Positions 24,163 through 35,877 of a DNA stretch of 64,000 nucleotides are shown piece after piece (within the stretch, counting starts at the first letter, position 1; every line of letters starts with the position of its first letter). The notes beneath the pieces are model-generated. The model was not told the origin of the DNA. It ran no database searches and saw only the letters and a list, made by a program, of their open reading frames with translations. Source of the stretch: Rhizomucor pusillus (taxonomy: Eukaryota > Mucoromycota > Mucoromycetes > Mucorales > Lichtheimiaceae); NCBI GenBank assembly GCA_900175165.2, contig FWWN02000681.1, positions 62,001 to 126,000 on the forward strand, written 5' to 3'. The translations under genes were made by a program, and so were the position numbers.

Positions 24163-26835
24163 CTATTGGATATCGATGTCTTGCCGTGCAATGACGGTTC
24201 CTAAGCGATTTACTGCCCATATCTCGATGGAATTTCCGTGTTTCTTGATCTCCAGGCCTGATATTCTGTACTCGGTACTGAAGCTGGTGCCAAGGAAAAT
24301 AGGTTCTGCCTTGGAATCAACATTTTTGAAGAAAATCATATAGTGATCGACCTGGTCCCAGTCCTCTTTTGAGTTGTGTTCCATCATCCACGAGAGTGTG
24401 GCCCAAAGTTCGCATGAGGAGGATGGACATTTACTATGGATATCCTCATCCCTTTGAAGCTGGACCTGGGTAATTCTGGAAAGCGCAGACGGCGCATCTC
24501 CAAGGGGTATAATTGTAAGGAGACCCAGCCTAAATAGCACTGTTTCTGTACCATCCACATGGATCCCTAGTTCCTTGATCGTTGCGATACCAAGTGGATA
24601 AGTAGGTGGCACACGCACGGAACAGAGCAACCAGCCTTCGGCTAGCTCTTGTTTCCTGGACGGCTTTAGATAAATAACTGTGTTTTCGTTTAGATATAAA
24701 CGCATGGCTGTCGTTGCATCGGCCTGGGAGGAAGCATCCGTAACATCTTGCCAGTAAAAGGCTAGCTCATCAGGCAGTATGTCTGTAACTTGCAAGTTCA
24801 AATATATATCTATTTTTCCTTGCATATCTGGTTCCGGAGACTTGTATATAAACTGCACCTCGCAGCCTTCAGTAGCGTCATACTCTAGTTGATAGAGCGG
24901 CAATTGGCGTTCTTGAGTGATTTCGGCTGCTATTAACAGCGAAGTTCCCCCGATGTATGCATCGTCGTCTGCCAGGAAATACGAAAGGCCGTGATTTTCT
25001 TCTCTCTGTAATCTGGCTATAAGATTCGGCGGGATAGATTGATGCGATAAATGCGACCACGGCTGTGATAATAGTTTCTGGAACATGATGCTTAGTAACC
25101 GCAAATAATTGAACCCATGTAAACTTTACCTTGCCCTGATAATAGAAACCTGTTCCGTAACCTCTATCAAACCACGTTGCGAACCATGTTTTCCCTGGAG
25201 CACTTCGCACCGGTGACACATCGGCGATACCAGGATGTCTTCCAAGATGGGATGTAACTTTTACTGTGCTGTAATGAATACATATTAGAGAAGCATTTAA
25301 CGAAATGAAATAAAAACGTGACTCCAACATTCCTACCGATTCTGCTCTCCTTCCTGAGCTGGATATTCTGATTGATCACCACCTAACCACAAAAGTCTAT
25401 CCATAAGCTCAAAATCTTTCTTCCCAAAATGCTCATAGATCCATGCTGTGCCGAAAAGCGCAGATGATGTTTTGAATGCCCTCGCAGTGCCAACAGCCTA
25501 AAATCCAAATCATCGTATGACCAAATCCCTTGTGGAGTGATGAAGGGCACCTACGAGATATGAATCGAATCCGCCACCACCGAATGTTCCTCGTCCCCAA
25601 ACATCCGTTCCAAAGTATACATCAGATCCTTGACGTCCTACATAACATAACATGCTATATAGTTTTGTCGGGTTTCAGCAAGTTCCGAATTTTGGCATTA
25701 CCTAGACGATGTGCTACTTGCAAAGCCAACGGCGGAACCGTCGCCTACAGTAAGAAGAATTCAGTAACCAGGTATTGTCATCGAAATAGCTATACTCCAT
25801 ACGTTCCACCAATAATTTAAAAATATGCCATCTGCAGCTTCAAAAAATATGGAATTTTTGGGCGTGATATTGTTTTGCCACTGCACACTTCCGTTTGTCG
25901 TCATGCTGTCATACCAGATGATCTCTGAACCTGGCACTCTGGCGTGCATTGCATTCTTCAGATATCGCAGCAGCCTTATATAATATGTACTGCTTAGTCT
26001 TCCAACTATTGTTTTTAAGGTATTCAGAATCATCTTACTGACTTTGCTAGATGGATCGCTTTCAGAGACGGATTTCGATATAAAGGGAAAAAATCACTCT
26101 CAATGTTAAGCAGCCAGCCGTCGAAACCGTAAAACTCGGCTATGTCCACTGTAAAAAAGGAAATAATTCAGCAAGGTTGTGTTGTAGTGAGCCGAGTTGC
26201 TCACCCATCGTACCCAGCTTATCAGCATAGTAAGGGCTCCAGCTGTTTCTCTGTCCAGGCTCAGGTCCGTAGACGAATCTCTCCAAGGCAAACATGCCCG
26301 CAGCTCCTTCCACAATGAATGTTCCTAGCGTTTTGACACCGTTTCTGTGGCATGCATTTATCCAATTGACAGGAGGTATCGTAACTCGATGATGCGAGAA
26401 ACTACAGACATGCATAAATTCGAAATCTGCATAACGCAGCCTAAAAATTGCAGTAACCGGCTTACTAGATAAAAGTATCCACATATTGCCAATATTGACA
26501 GCTATAAATTGTATCATACGTATTGCCCTGAATATTTGAGTCTTCCTTGTAGCCTTTACAACATTCATGTATTTGCATGGTTACCAAACTAAATATTGTA
26601 CCACGGTACGAGACACGTCATTTTCAGTATCTCACTCACCTCCAGCCATATCGTGAGTTACGATCAAGCGCGGCTCTGCCGGATCAAGATTGGATCGCTG
26701 ATGCAAAGGAATAGTTGCAATGTTGGCTCGCGAGGCATTGCTAGGTTCCCAAGAACCAAGCTCATTCATAGTCTGAAGTGGCATAGACTCGAAAAGTCTC
26801 GTGTCAGCAGCTTGCTGTAGTTCGAGTGAAGGCAT
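24163..26835 (-). CDS. cytosolic endo-beta-N-acetylglucosaminidase, GH85 (Endo-M-like)
   Basis: Cleaves the chitobiose core of N-glycans. The N-terminus starts MPSLELQ, as I recall for Mucor Endo-M, without a signal peptide. PRLIVTHDMAGG, YKEDSNIQGNTYDTIYSCQYW, and FSHHRVTIPPVNWINACHRNG follow. The catalytic segment FDGWLLNIESDF holds the conserved Asn and Glu of the family (substrate-assisted mechanism). NSIFFEAADGIFLNYWW and DVYFGTDVWGRG complete the TIM barrel. The remaining ~300 residues form beta-rich C-terminal modules with no break. Several introns interrupt it; only the junction near 26400 (Tyr-Phe-Ser-His-His) was checked in detail. An in-frame non-ATG extension upstream of 26835 is not used. 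Confidence 0.93.
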
Positions 26836-26989
26836 ATTCCTGTGTATTGGAAAAACAAGGAGTGACAAAGCGAGTTATTTCCCCTCTTCAATCAAGCAGC
26901 TTATATCTAGAGTTAGGGATGCCGAAGGAGTAGGTAACCTAAAAGTCCGGTATGAATGATATATTGCCATCTTTCGATTCATTGCCATC

Positions 26990-28597
26990 TTAAGCAGATT
27001 TGCCCATAGCTTGTCTTTGTCTAATCGATGCTCTAAAAAGAATGCCATCTACTACGCTAGCAACTGTGAAGATTCCACCGATAATCGCACAGATATTTGT
27101 CAAGAAACTAGCCAAGGAGGGATGCGTCTCTGTGTACACAATCAACATGGGTGAAAAATTCATGTTGAAAAAGACGCCTACGATGACAAGTTAACGAACG
27201 CCGTATCGTTCGAGAAAAGGGAGGTTTCGGCTTACCTGGCAGACCGCCTGCAGACTGCTTGCTCAGATCGCGTTCATTAAATGTTGTTGAGTACTGATAT
27301 GTGCGTGCGGAATTGCCGTTTAGGAAACTGAACTGCGTTGGTACAATTTTCAAAAAATATTGATACATGAATGGAGCTCGCCTATCTATTACAAAGTGAG
27401 ATTTACGTCAGGTAACAGACCTTGTAAACCAAAGCAGCGCTTACGATGATCCTGCATCCCGAATCTCGTGTTATCCAATGGATTCGTGAGACCTTGTGCC
27501 TGTGTGCGTTTTTGCAGCTGGGTGGTGTATTCCTTTTGATCACCAAACCACAGATGGTGTATTTCATGTTGGAAATCATAATCGCTTGCTAAGTAAGTAC
27601 GCACATCGTGAATATGCTGGGAGCCGTAAGAAACTGCTTTTCCCGGTGAAAAATGAAAATTGCCCTGAACGCGGTTCATAAGGATAGTGCCATGCATATT
27701 GCAACCCTCTTGTGAGCTTCCCATCCGTTCACGAACACATCTTGATGATATCGCATGTCATTAATAACGAAATTGTGTCCGAACGTCAAGCGCAACGCTT
27801 ACTGTGCAATCTGATCTTCCCTGACCATCCATCCCATATCCGAGTAAGCTTTTCGAACATCGTCGCATGTATTGCAACAACCATCTTCGTTGGGCGACTT
27901 TGCACCATAGCAATCACCACACTCAATATTTCCAGTAGGCTGAGGAACGTCACTGTGTCCCAATTCTAGCAATAATTGATAAGTCCAAGACTAAAGAAGA
28001 AAGCATATATTTGGGTGCGGTACCTTTTGTCTTTTCAATGTGGATTTGTCGCCCCTGAGCATCTAGTCGTACCTTGTAGACATCATGCTCATACTCTGTT
28101 ACCACTGTGCCGCTTTCGTCCATGATATCTAAGCCGATCACTAGGAAATCACAAAGCCGCAAAAATTACAGACGAGAAATACAAACGTTTCAATGATTGC
28201 GCAAACTCACTGTAGCAAGGGACATGAGGAAACGTAATGTTAAATGATATTGGCATTTTTTCCTGATATCCACAAAATGTAAGCTATAGTTGCTCTTTCT
28301 CTGACAATATTCGCCTTTTCTCTTACCGCCTTGCCACCGTCAACCACAATCTCAGGCTGCATCACGGGCGTCAGGTAACGTGTAAGCTCCATTAGGACGA
28401 GGAACAAGATCGTAATGAAGCTCACGACGGTCACTGCCAGTTAACTTGCGGTTTAGAACCGATGATTTCCTCATGCGTCTAAAAAGGGACCTACCTAAAC
28501 CGCCTATTGGGCTTTTCACGCGAAACTCATCGAGGATCTTGTTTTGTGCATATGCATCTAGCCTTCGAAACCGCTGCAATAGGCTCTGAGGTGGCAT
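26990..28597 (-). CDS. ERV46: COPII cargo receptor Erv46 / ERGIC3
   Basis: Membrane protein that pairs with Erv41 and cycles between ER and Golgi in COPII and COPI vesicles. It begins LLQRFRRLDAYAQNKILDEF. The first membrane helix (TVVSFITILFLVLMELTRYL) is joined by an in-phase splice (GGL-V). A cysteine-rich lumenal domain follows (CGDCYGAKSPNEDGCCNTCD), then the glycine-rich lumenal beta domain with GNFHFSPGKA. The second membrane helix lies in SFLTNICAIIGGIFTVASVV. The short cytosolic tail ends RQRQAMGKSA. These match the Erv46 rather than the Erv41 branch (Cys-rich loop). Confidence 0.93.
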
Positions 28598-28970
28598 TGA
28601 ACTTGACGTGGCACAACGGAGGCGTCCCGCCCATTTGTCGACTGCTGCTGTGTTGCATTCTGAGAATCATGCAAAATTGGACCACCAACATCCAAACGTC
28701 TACGAGTCTTGAAATAGACTGGAGCCGCTTGATGTACCAGAAAGTTTGAGTATTTGATGTTGTTACGGCCAAGAATACGAGCGATCAATACAAGTTTATC
28801 AACATATCAGACTTTCTGTTACTAGGAACCTGTCTTCGCTTCGAAACAATACTTAGTTCGAGGCCCGAGGCTGATGAGAACATGCTCTCACCACCAAGCA
28901 AGTTGTCGAGGTTTACTAAATATTTCCTCAAAAAGGTATTTATTCTACATTGTTTGATATGTATGCATGT
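28598..28970. other. intergenic region between ERV46 and the FAD monooxygenase gene
   Basis: Promoter side of ERV46 and 3' flank of the monooxygenase gene. A minus-strand frame here begins at a non-ATG codon and overlaps the ERV46 start in another frame; I do not count it as a gene. Confidence 0.4.
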
Positions 28971-30934
28971 CTATTGGGCAACTCGATCGAAATAAGCTTG
29001 GATTTTCTGAACGGGATCAGTATGCTTCTCAGAACATTCAAACGTCGTTCCAATGTAACCGTCTGGCCGCACAACGACAACCTTGGCTTGATCGTCTCGA
29101 ACATCGTACGCAGTGTGGCACTGTGCTCTATTTAGCTTGTCGATGAAGACATAATCCTTGTCGATCGTGTCCGGTATTTTATCTGCGGGCGCTGTAGTGA
29201 TAATGTAGAAACCCGAGACGCAGCCGGGTATTTTGTTTGAGCGTTTCCATTCTATTATTTTTTCGACGATGCCTTTTGTAGTCTCCAAGTTGCCAGCAAG
29301 CACGAGGACAGAGAATGTGAGCCATCCATTTTCATGCTCTAATAACCGTGTCTTGGTGCCATTTGCATAACGGATAACCTTGAATTCCGGTGCACGCATT
29401 CCTGGTAACAATCCAGGAGAAGAAGTTGTTTCCCTTGACAATAACAGGTTGTCACAGTTGTATTGGATGCCAAATCCAGAAGTGAAGGCTCTGTGCTCTA
29501 GCACTGCATCGCAGTAATCTTTCGATACGTGACCGGCCGCAGCATGCGCTGCAACTTTGTCAATATCTATCACCTTGCTCGCTACGGACAAACGTTCTTG
29601 ACTGTAAGTAGACAGGATTTCCCTCTTTGCTTGTCCTTTCTCCACAGCAGATATTTTCCAGATCTATACATGTATGATCAACAATTACTTTCTAGTCTAT
29701 CTGTATCTTGAAAGAATTTATACATACCAAGTTGAATACGTCACCGAAACCTGTGTTGAGGCCCTGACCCAAAGTTGGACTTTGGCAGTGGGCAGCATCG
29801 CCGCAGAGGAATACACGATCGTTCATCGCGGACATTCGTTCGGCTATACGTTGTCCCACAACGTACACGGACCAATAGAGAACGCCCAGAAATTCTAATC
29901 TGTATGGAAGAAGCGCACGTTTGGCTTCTCGTTGAATATCTTCGAGCTGGACCTTGTTGCGATTATGTTGTTCTTTTCGGATTTCGTTCTCTCTTGGGTC
30001 AAAATGGACAAATATCCGGGTCAGGTTATTTTCTCGAGGAAACAAGCTGACAGTCCTTGCAACATCTCCTTGGATCATGCTGAATAAAGACATAAACTGT
30101 GAATCAGTACTTGACTCGAACTTTTGTAAATGTCCTGTATCCTCATTCTTACCACACTTCCTTTCTACCAGTGGAGAAGTTGGTCCGCACCAGAGCATCT
30201 ATGACCCCAGCCAGGGTCTCAGTTGTCTCTCCATCCGTAGAAATTCCCATTTGATGACGGATATCACTGTGAGCACCGTCGCAGCCCAGTAGATATTTGC
30301 AGTATACTTGTTCATTCTTGACATCACTGTCTGGAGACATATGCATTACTGTAGCACACAGTGGATATAGCCCATCCTTTGGTTTGTCCAACTCCTTGAT
30401 TTCAGTGACGGTTGCCGGTCGCTCCACTTGAACGTCAAAATTCGACAGGCTTGCTTGCAATGTAGATTCCGTGATATGCTGTCCAACGCATAGAAGGTAC
30501 CTGTAATCAATGTAGTTCAGGGCAACCGACTTTGCAAAAGACGTTTTTAAATCCTACTTGTATTTTGAATCGATTTCATCGGGAACAAAGGGCATGGATG
30601 TTTGCAGCTTGCCATTGACAAAAGACGACAGCTTCTCGACCTTGACACCCGTGCCGAGCAAGTCCTTTGCTAGGCCGACGCTTTCCAACAGTTCCAATGT
30701 GCGTCCGTGGATCCAGTCGCCTCTTCCCCAGTGATTCGGCTGATGCTCAATATCTACACGCGTAATCATCAGAAACGCACAGTATGAATAGTAAAACATC
30801 TTGTTTCTACCTATAATGCGCGCAGTGAACCCAGCTTTGACAGCAAGGTTGGCCGCTAACAGCCCAACGGGGCCGCCGCCAACGACAAGAAAATCGACGC
30901 TGTTTGGAGGATTTTGAGGGATGTCCTTTGTCAT
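28971..30934 (-). CDS. FAD-dependent aromatic monooxygenase, phenol-2-monooxygenase-like
   Basis: Flavoprotein of the PHBH/phenol hydroxylase group. The dinucleotide fold starts VDFLVVGGGPVGLLAANLA (GxGxxG). HWGRGDWIHGRTLELLESVG follows, then the DG motif LGCDGAHSDIR and the second FAD motif FLCGDAAHCQSPTLGQGLN. After an intron near 29660-29730 comes a C-terminal thioredoxin-like domain ending in VVVVRPDGYIG, typical of phenol hydroxylases, where it serves dimerisation. All cofactor motifs are intact. The substrate (phenolic compound) is inferred from family only. Start: ATG at 30934 just before the flavin fold; an upstream in-frame ATG near 30980 is possible. Confidence 0.9.
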
Positions 30935-31579
30935 TTTGTCTATATCTTGAGAAGAAGAAAAACAGGTGTTTTGTATCATCTTCCCTTTTAGAAAAACTTG
31001 CTTGTCTTTTATATGTGGTACGCCACAGAGGGTGTAATATGCGTGCGGAGCATAAATATTCAAAGTGGGATGATTTTTCTTGCAAGCAGTTTCCGCACGA
31101 CACATAATGTCGTTTGCTTACATTTAAAAGGCATAGATTCCGATAATTTGGAAGCATTGTTCTTTATATTTTCACGAGCCACGTCGCTGGCATCTTCCTA
31201 CAAACAGAACCCGGCTGCCACCGTAAAACTTGTTTCAAAGAATCCAAAGTATTCATTGCTGGAATAATCGGAATATTATATTAGAGTCGAGCATCTGCAG
31301 CTGGATGCAGCAGTTTCGCATGACGCTCGAAGTTGGGGCAATGAAATGCAGCAACAGCTCACAATTATGTACTGGACCAGACTTCTGATGATATTTATGA
31401 TCTTCTGTCTATTCATTTGCTAAATGCAAAAAGAAGCCGATATGCAGTAGGTATTCTTTCTACAGATGTCCAGAGAGTCAGGATGAAAAAACACAGTTTA
31501 TAAATTGCTTATAGGCTAATCTTTCCCCTGATATTGCTGATCGCCTGATATACTAGTCCAAAAGCATCGAAGCTTTCTG
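30935..31579. other. intergenic region upstream of the FAD monooxygenase gene
   Basis: No gene recognised. Its right end borders the DGCR6-like relic. Confidence 0.4.
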
Positions 31580-31867
31580 GGAATGATTGGAAATAAGGTT
31601 GACAGGGACGGGACTCAAAAAGGAATAAGAAGGATCACAGCAGGAATGGATGCAACAGTAAGCTATTGTTTTGTTTTGTCGTTCTATATTATTTTTTTAC
31701 GCAAAAAGGGGGAGGAGAAGAGAAATATATGACTGACGGGAAAATGAAAACGATTAAGGTTGAGGGTGCCCCTTTCCAGGGTGACCAGCGATCCAAGTGA
31801 TATTAAGACGCAGCACAAAGTAAGGTCTATACTGCTGGACATGATGGAAGGAAGGAAGAATAGTTGA
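31580..31867 (+). pseudogene. decayed 3' fragment of a DGCR6-like gene
   Basis: Plus-strand copy of the end of the DGCR6-like gene at 39778-40856. The piece GGGAATGATTGGAAATAAGG matches codons for EMIGNKVDW with deletions. GATCACAGCAGG and GCAACA followed by GTAAGC match the penultimate exon and its donor. From 31760 the frame reads VPLSRVTSDPSDIKTQHK and SILLDMMEG, against VPFFRVSSDPSDIKMQHK and SILLDMMEE in the intact gene. Upstream exons are gone. It ends about 30 nt from the SEC62 stop on the other strand, mirroring the tail-to-tail arrangement of the second arm. Confidence 0.85.
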
Positions 31868-32200
31868 AAAGCACACAAGTCAAGAGGAATGGTAATATTA
31901 CTCTTTCTCGTCGGACGCGGTAGAAGCAGTGGTAGCAGTAGTTGATGTCGGTGGCGTTGCAGAGGCTTCGTTTTTCTTCTTCTTGCTTGCTGGTTCGTCC
32001 CATCCCCACAAAGGTATGAAGCTCTCAATGATGCCGACGTCTTCAAACAGATTGGGGAAAATCCAAATGCCACGAGGAAGGATAATGATGGTAATGATGT
32101 AAAGGATAAGACGGACAATGGCGATGCCAAAGAATACACCCAATAAACCGAGGACCGCAATGCTGAGATACCATACACCCAATCGCAAGAATGCCGGCCA
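31580..32200. repeat. left arm of an inverted duplication (SEC62 3' end plus DGCR6-like relic)
   Basis: This stretch is homologous in reverse orientation to about 39480-40110. The match runs through the SEC62 C-terminal coding region, the short tail-to-tail spacer and the DGCR6-like last exons. Limits are approximate because the copies have diverged. Confidence 0.8.
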
Positions 32201-32738
32201 AAGAGGGAACAAGACAGCAGCAAAGACGGTCGCCACCAACAGAGCTGCATAAAGGTACTGCTTGAGCTGAGAGCCTTCATAAATCCACATGTAATATCCA
32301 TCATCCTTGTACTCTTGTGCAGGGTTCGGTTGAAGCACTCGAGGTGATCCTTTTCCACCAATCTGGTTTCCACGGTCTACGCGAAGGATAAAACCATGTC
32401 GTCCAAGATCATTCAAAATTTTCAGTGCATCCTCGCGTGTTGACACTGGTTCTTTGTCCTTTGGAAGGACTTTGGCAAAATTCTCTTTCTGAATAGCGCT
32501 GACACCGCTTTTTCCTGTAAATATTTCTTTTCAATACCTTTTTAGTTTGTCAGTTAAACTGTCATGATCCCTTACCTTTGAAGTAATCTACGCGCTTGCC
32601 ATTGAATACACCTTGCCGTAACTTGAGTCCTGACTTTTTGGTATCCTTCAAATACTCGGCGGTTGCCTTGTAGAATGGTGGTGCATTTTTGCAATCTGCA
32701 ATTTGAATTGTTTGCGGTGTACCGTGCTGGTGGCTCAT
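31898..32738 (-). CDS. SEC62: Sec62, ER protein-translocation subunit
   Basis: Subunit of the Sec62/Sec63/Sec61 translocon for post-translational import into the ER. The N-terminal cytosolic domain has FYKATAEYLKDTKKSGLK, GKRVDYFKG and LNDLGRHGFILRVDRG; WIYEGSQLKQYLYAALLV leads into two membrane helices and the amphipathic region ILPRGIWIFPNLFEDVGI. The tail is lysine-rich (SKKKKNEA) then Ser/Thr-rich, ending SDEKE. One intron lies near 32520-32570. Start: ATG at 32738; an in-frame GTG further upstream is not used. A dead copy of its 3' end lies at about 39480-39745. Confidence 0.94.
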
Positions 32739-32918
32739 TGCGAGAGATGGATGCGAGTAGACAAGAAGCAGGTCCACCTCCTTTTCGGCTGGTCATGTCA
32801 TGTACATTTTTGATTGGGCCTTATCCCGACAAAATTCCGGTTTCCATTTTTAGCAGGAGCGATGCGAATGCATACAACAGAAAAATGGTGTTTGCTATGT
32901 ATGTACAATGTGATATAT

Positions 32919-34367
32919 TTATTTAGGGGCAGGTGCACTAGTAGAGCTAGCTGGCGAGCCTCTGGGAGTGGACGTTCTCGGACGAGTGCCACTGGGTATC
33001 ATGGGACGAAAAGCAAACTTTGTCCTATCAAAAGCTGGTCAGGAAACAAACTGCATATCTATATTCAAGCAAATAAACTCAACTCACTTGCAAGTAGAGC
33101 AAACTGGAGACCAGGAGCAAAAGACTTGTGTCTCCATCAGTTTCGCTGTTTAGATAATGGATGATGTTTAATTAATACTTACTCGATAGACAAACGGAAC
33201 ATACATAGCCAATGTCGACAATCTTCTTGTGACAGAAGCAAGCCGCTCGAAAATCAACCTGATCCTGGTTGGGCAGATTCAGAAAATTGCGAGCGTACCG
33301 TTCCGGAAGAAATGCGAACTGTCAAGTATTCGTCAACGTTTGCTTTCTGATGCAGCAAAACCATCCAAATTCCTCCGTACCATTAGATATTGCAAAAGAG
33401 CTTGCGGTTCTGTTACTTTGACGTACACGCCGCCTGTTATGTTAGCTGCCTGTTGCAGGAACGCCGTGTCCTCTCCGTAAACTTTGCAGACATCCACCGG
33501 GATACCCTAAATAGGACAAAGCCCCTATCAGCAATCGTACAAAAGATGATCTGATACGACGCACTCACAGCCTTTTGTGCTGAGAAGATACAGTTCATAA
33601 GTGGGATATATTGCACAGGAGAATCTGGGGACAATGATAGGATGAGAATCCTCGGCTTAATTTGACCAACTTCATCTGCTTTGAGGATCCTGTTTGTATC
33701 TAATGTTCTTCTAGTCACTGTTTTGATTAAAATGCGAGTATCGACATACTTACAGCTCAAGGCCATCGACAGAGCGCCGGTGATCATTGTAGAAGCACCT
33801 AGTAAACATTAGAGTCAGTGAGCTCTTAACATTAAAATATCATAATATCATTCTTCCCACTAACCTGCATTTGATTCCATGAATGAAGTATCTGTATCAG
33901 CCAGCACCTTTTGTAAGCTTGTGACGATCTGTTCTGTCACGAATTGAAAGTTGGGATACATGTTTGCATTACGCTTGGATTGTGTAGGCTGCGTTTCGCC
34001 TTCTGGAGTGGGATACAGGAATTTGCTGTTGTTGTTTCCCAAAAGGGGCTCCCACGATCAGTTGCCTAAGTCCCCAATATTGTAAGCTTTTTGAAATACC
34101 TGTATGCAGCGTGGCTCGCGATCGCTACGATCTTGTTGTTGTGCTTCAGTGCTAAGTGTGCATTAACAAAGATCAAGATCTGCCGTAAAGCATCGTCGAG
34201 CGATAATGGTTTCTCGCCTTTGGCTGCCTCTGCCCACACGATCGGGTTCACATCGAGGATCAAAACAAGAAGATTGGAATCGTCTGGCAGCATGATTATT
34301 CAGCATATTGTTAGCAACTATTTTAGCTGCGATTTCCCATACCTTCGCTTGTCGACACGTCTTTCAT
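32919..34367 (-). CDS. TFB4: TFIIH core subunit Tfb4 (p34/GTF2H3)
   Basis: Subunit of TFIIH for transcription initiation and nucleotide excision repair; pairs with Ssl1/p44. The start is in a 25-nt first exon (34367-34343, MKDVSTSE). Its in-phase junction to an exon starting at 34283 gives DDSNLLVLILDVNPIVW, as in the human protein. A VWA-like domain follows (NNKIVAIASHAAY, LADTDTSFMESNAG, KPRILILSLSPDSPVQYIPL, TGGVYVKV). The C-terminal zinc-binding module AACFCHKKIVDIGYVCSVC continues across an intron as IFCSWSPVCSTCK. The tail is proline/serine-rich (TSAPAPK). An ATG at 34293 would give a shorter N-terminus in another context and is less likely. Confidence 0.92.
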
Positions 34368-34977
34368 TTGAAGTATGCTGTCTGTACTTGTCAACAAGAA
34401 CGCTTCCTCTTATAAAAACGAAGGTCCTCCAAAAATTGCCTTTTTGAGCGCTACTAACTCACAGAAATGGTATGAAGGCATAAGCGTGTTGAAACTACTG
34501 AAAGCTCTTCTCCTTCTTCTGCTTAAATAAGATAAACATCAAACTGAGCGTCATCAATATAACGCGCACATCTCTGCCGAAGTACTGTAATCTTATGCGA
34601 GACATATTTTGTGCGACAAGACGACGAAGCGACTTGAGCCGTGATAATGGGATGTATGCTTTGACGGTCCACTTTCCTTATGTTCTACTCTTTCCGCCAA
34701 GGGAATCAGGCTTGACAGTGGGCATATAGCAGCACAATGATATTGAGCATTCAGATTATATCAATGGGAATTGCTGCTGAAAAAGCGTCATCATGGAGCA
34801 AAATCAATGATATCCATGACAACGGGGAAGGTTCTGATGGCAGAATTCTTGTATCCCACGCCTTGCCTTATACACATCGATTTAGGCTAGCGCAGGTCTG
34901 AATAAACCGGAAATTGATGGCGCCGGTGAGTTTACTCTGGCATAAAGGGCTATCTATACTTTTCAAGCGAAATTTAC
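34368..34977. other. intergenic region between TFB4 and the unresolved gene
   Basis: Upstream of TFB4. I see no coding frame with recognisable sequence. Confidence 0.4.
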
Positions 34978-35767
34978 TTAGAAGGTATGCACGCTCTGCG
35001 GAAGCTCCTTGAGGAAGATTGAAAGATCCATATCGCTTCCAAAGGCTACACATGCAGAGGATTCGTAGTTCTTATTGATATCACTGGGTCGGTTCACAAC
35101 GATGCCGTGATGCGAAACATCAATTTCGATGTTTGATGCCTACAAATAAGCTTCTCTTTTTGCTTCTGTGTTTTTACAAAAGTGATGAAGAGAAATGATA
35201 TGGTAAGCTAGAGTATTGGATCCTTTTAAAATGCAAACCATGAACTGCTTGATGCAGAATGAAGGATGTTCTAACATAAATACATCTCCATTGCCGTCTT
35301 TTGCTTATCAAGCCGAGCTTTGCTTCCATCATGGTCTCCGGCATCTACAAGCAACTCCATTGTTCTCTTTTGGCAAACTTGGATCCGCCCCTGTAGCGTA
35401 TGAACACGGTTTCCATCCATTCATCCATTCTTGATGCAACAACAATGGCCTGTCTTGATCCAGCCTAGCAATTGCAAGTTTTCCTTACAAAATCTCATGA
35501 TCTTTGCAGACACTCGAATCGGTCTTATCTATGATGCATGGAACTTCTTTACTCATTCAGGACTTCGTTTGGCCCTTTTGACATATCGTGTGCTATGTAC
35601 GAATCATTCGAAAAAAGCTGTTGCTTCCAGATGATGGTGAGCTGCCTGTTCTCCTTCTCCGGATCTTCCTCGCCATCTTTGCTCTTCCAAGTTGTCTGTT
35701 CACATCCATTCTCATCCTCTATGATGCATGGGCCATGTGACATATTTCTGCTTGCAAGTGCATACAT
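34978..35767 (-). CDS. unrecognised gene, possibly decaying
   Basis: Several minus-strand segments look coding. The first (from about 35767) contains MSHGPCIIEDENG, EEDPEKENRQLTIIWKQQLF and HDMSKGPNEVLNE. A GTAAAG donor joins in phase to LDQDRPLLLHQEWMNGWKPC and DPSLPKENNG near 35380-35470. Another segment near 35050-35140 reads IEIDVSHHGIVVNRPSDINK and GSDMDLSIFLKELPQSVHTF and stops at 34978. Between them the frame breaks (near 35330-35360) and I could not find an intron that repairs it. It follows LHS1 in the same orientation with about 110 nt between. It is either a real gene with an intron I missed or a pseudogene; family unknown. Confidence 0.35.
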
Positions 35768-35877
35768 AAGTGTTTGACATATGGTGAATGTCAGCAACTG
35801 CTGTCATGTAGAAACATTTTGCTTTGCATATACAAATTTGTTGCTATTAATGCTACATGAATGAAAAACGGTGCAAT

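Noticed and set aside
28558..28788. Minus-strand frame overlapping the start of ERV46
   Set aside because: Begins at a non-ATG codon and overlaps the well-supported ERV46 first exon in another frame.
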